Assembly: GCA_937959395.1 (NCBI GenBank) | Contig: CALGLR010000048.1 | Location: forward strand, 1 to 64,000 | From: an uncultured Flavobacteriaceae bacterium | GTDB lineage: Bacteria; Bacteroidota; Bacteroidia; Flavobacteriales; Flavobacteriaceae | DNA length: 64,000 nt | Direction: 5' to 3' | Shown here: piece after piece, positions 63,807 through 64,000 of the stretch | Numbering within the stretch: the first letter of the stretch is position 1 | How the letters are laid out: each line of letters opens with the position of its first letter | Position numbers and translations under genes: made by a program | The notes under the pieces: model-generated | Database searches by the model: none | Told to the model about the DNA's origin: nothing | The model's input: the letters and a program-made list of their open reading frames with translations, nothing else

Positions 63807-64000
63807 TTAATTTTTCTTAGGCTCTGCTTCAGAGAATTTTTGAGGGATTAAATCCTTAATTATCCTCAGCTTATCTTTTAGCTTCGCTTTATCTTCAGGC
63901 TCAGTTCCAGGATCGTTATAAGCAGCGTTTGCTTGAACGAAATTTACTCCTAAATTAGGATACATTCTTTTAAACTCTCTATCTCTTAACTCATTATAGG
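63807..64000 (-). CDS. exbD: Second ExbD/TolR-family protein, C-terminal part
   Basis: Only the last 64 residues are in the window, with stop TAA at 63807-63809. The visible part reads RMYPNLGVNFVQANAAYNDP and ends SEAEPKKN, a periplasmic tail as in the second ExbD of flavobacterial exbB-exbD-exbD operons. The membrane helix lies outside, so the call rests on position and on the tail. Confidence 0.7.
   Translation of the reverse strand, partial: YNELRDREFKRMYPNLGVNFVQANAAYNDPGTEPEDKAKLKDKLRIIKDLIPQKFSEAEPKKN

Overview
The window looks like a chromosomal segment of a marine or environmental Flavobacteriaceae bacterium (Bacteroidota). The base composition is AT-rich. Several promoters fit the Bacteroidota pattern TTTG-N19-TAnnTTTG, and few genes have a recognisable Shine-Dalgarno. 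There is an alternative complex III (act) operon, a type IX secretion sorting tail, many surface lipoproteins, PorT-like and DUF5686/DUF5916 outer-membrane proteins, and the typical rpoN / PorT-like / exbD neighbourhood. I cannot name the genus.

Layout. 1-5.0 kb (minus): start of the act respiratory operon (ActA with an N-terminal monohaem domain, ActB, start of ActC). 5.2-6.6 kb: a SPOR-domain protein and a decayed IS4-type element whose ends survive. 6.6-11.2 kb (minus): rimP-nusA-infB, with a terminator-like hairpin in its leader. 11.4-15.4 kb: a UspA protein and a large secreted phytase-like/choice-of-anchor protein with a C-terminal sorting tail. 15.5-15.9 kb: tRNA-Gln(UUG) with its 3' tail and terminator repeated in tandem. 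16.1-21.7 kb: a DUF2723 membrane protein, a CE4 deacetylase, a thioredoxin fold lacking CxxC, and a membrane phosphoesterase.

21.8-34.2 kb is the most distinctive part: two divergent gene groups that together encode an apparently complete route for stripping and consuming N-glycans. The minus group is GH20 hexosaminidase, CutC, PNGase F-like amidase and GH2 beta-mannosidase. The plus group is GH92 alpha-mannosidase, an FucP-type sugar permease and glycosylasparaginase. Most of the enzymes are lipoproteins, and no SusC/SusD pair is present within the window. GH20 and GH92 appear to share a two-module C-terminal tail.

34.2-49.4 kb: mixed housekeeping and accessory genes (class C beta-lactamase-like hydrolase, polA, alpha/beta hydrolase, a large PLP enzyme, RluA-type synthase, methyltransferase, isochorismatase-like hydrolase, DUF5916 protein, YgiQ radical SAM). 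49.7-54.3 kb: translation genes rplM-rpsI, rpsB-tsf, pyrH, frr. 54.3-58.8 kb: TlpA-like thioredoxin, DUF5686-like barrel, MMPL exporter. 58.8-64 kb: asnS, rpoN, a small membrane protein, and on the minus strand a PorT-like barrel and two ExbD proteins, the second cut by the window end.

A second theme is dispersed short repeats. A family based on CTTCGACTCCGCTCAG occurs in intergenic DNA near 15.6, 26.3 and probably 35.5 kb, and three times in frame inside polA. Other hairpin repeats lie at 26.3, 43.7 and 49.5 kb. No CRISPR array, prophage or plasmid gene was seen. All functional calls rest on reading the sequence and on family knowledge; no database search was run.
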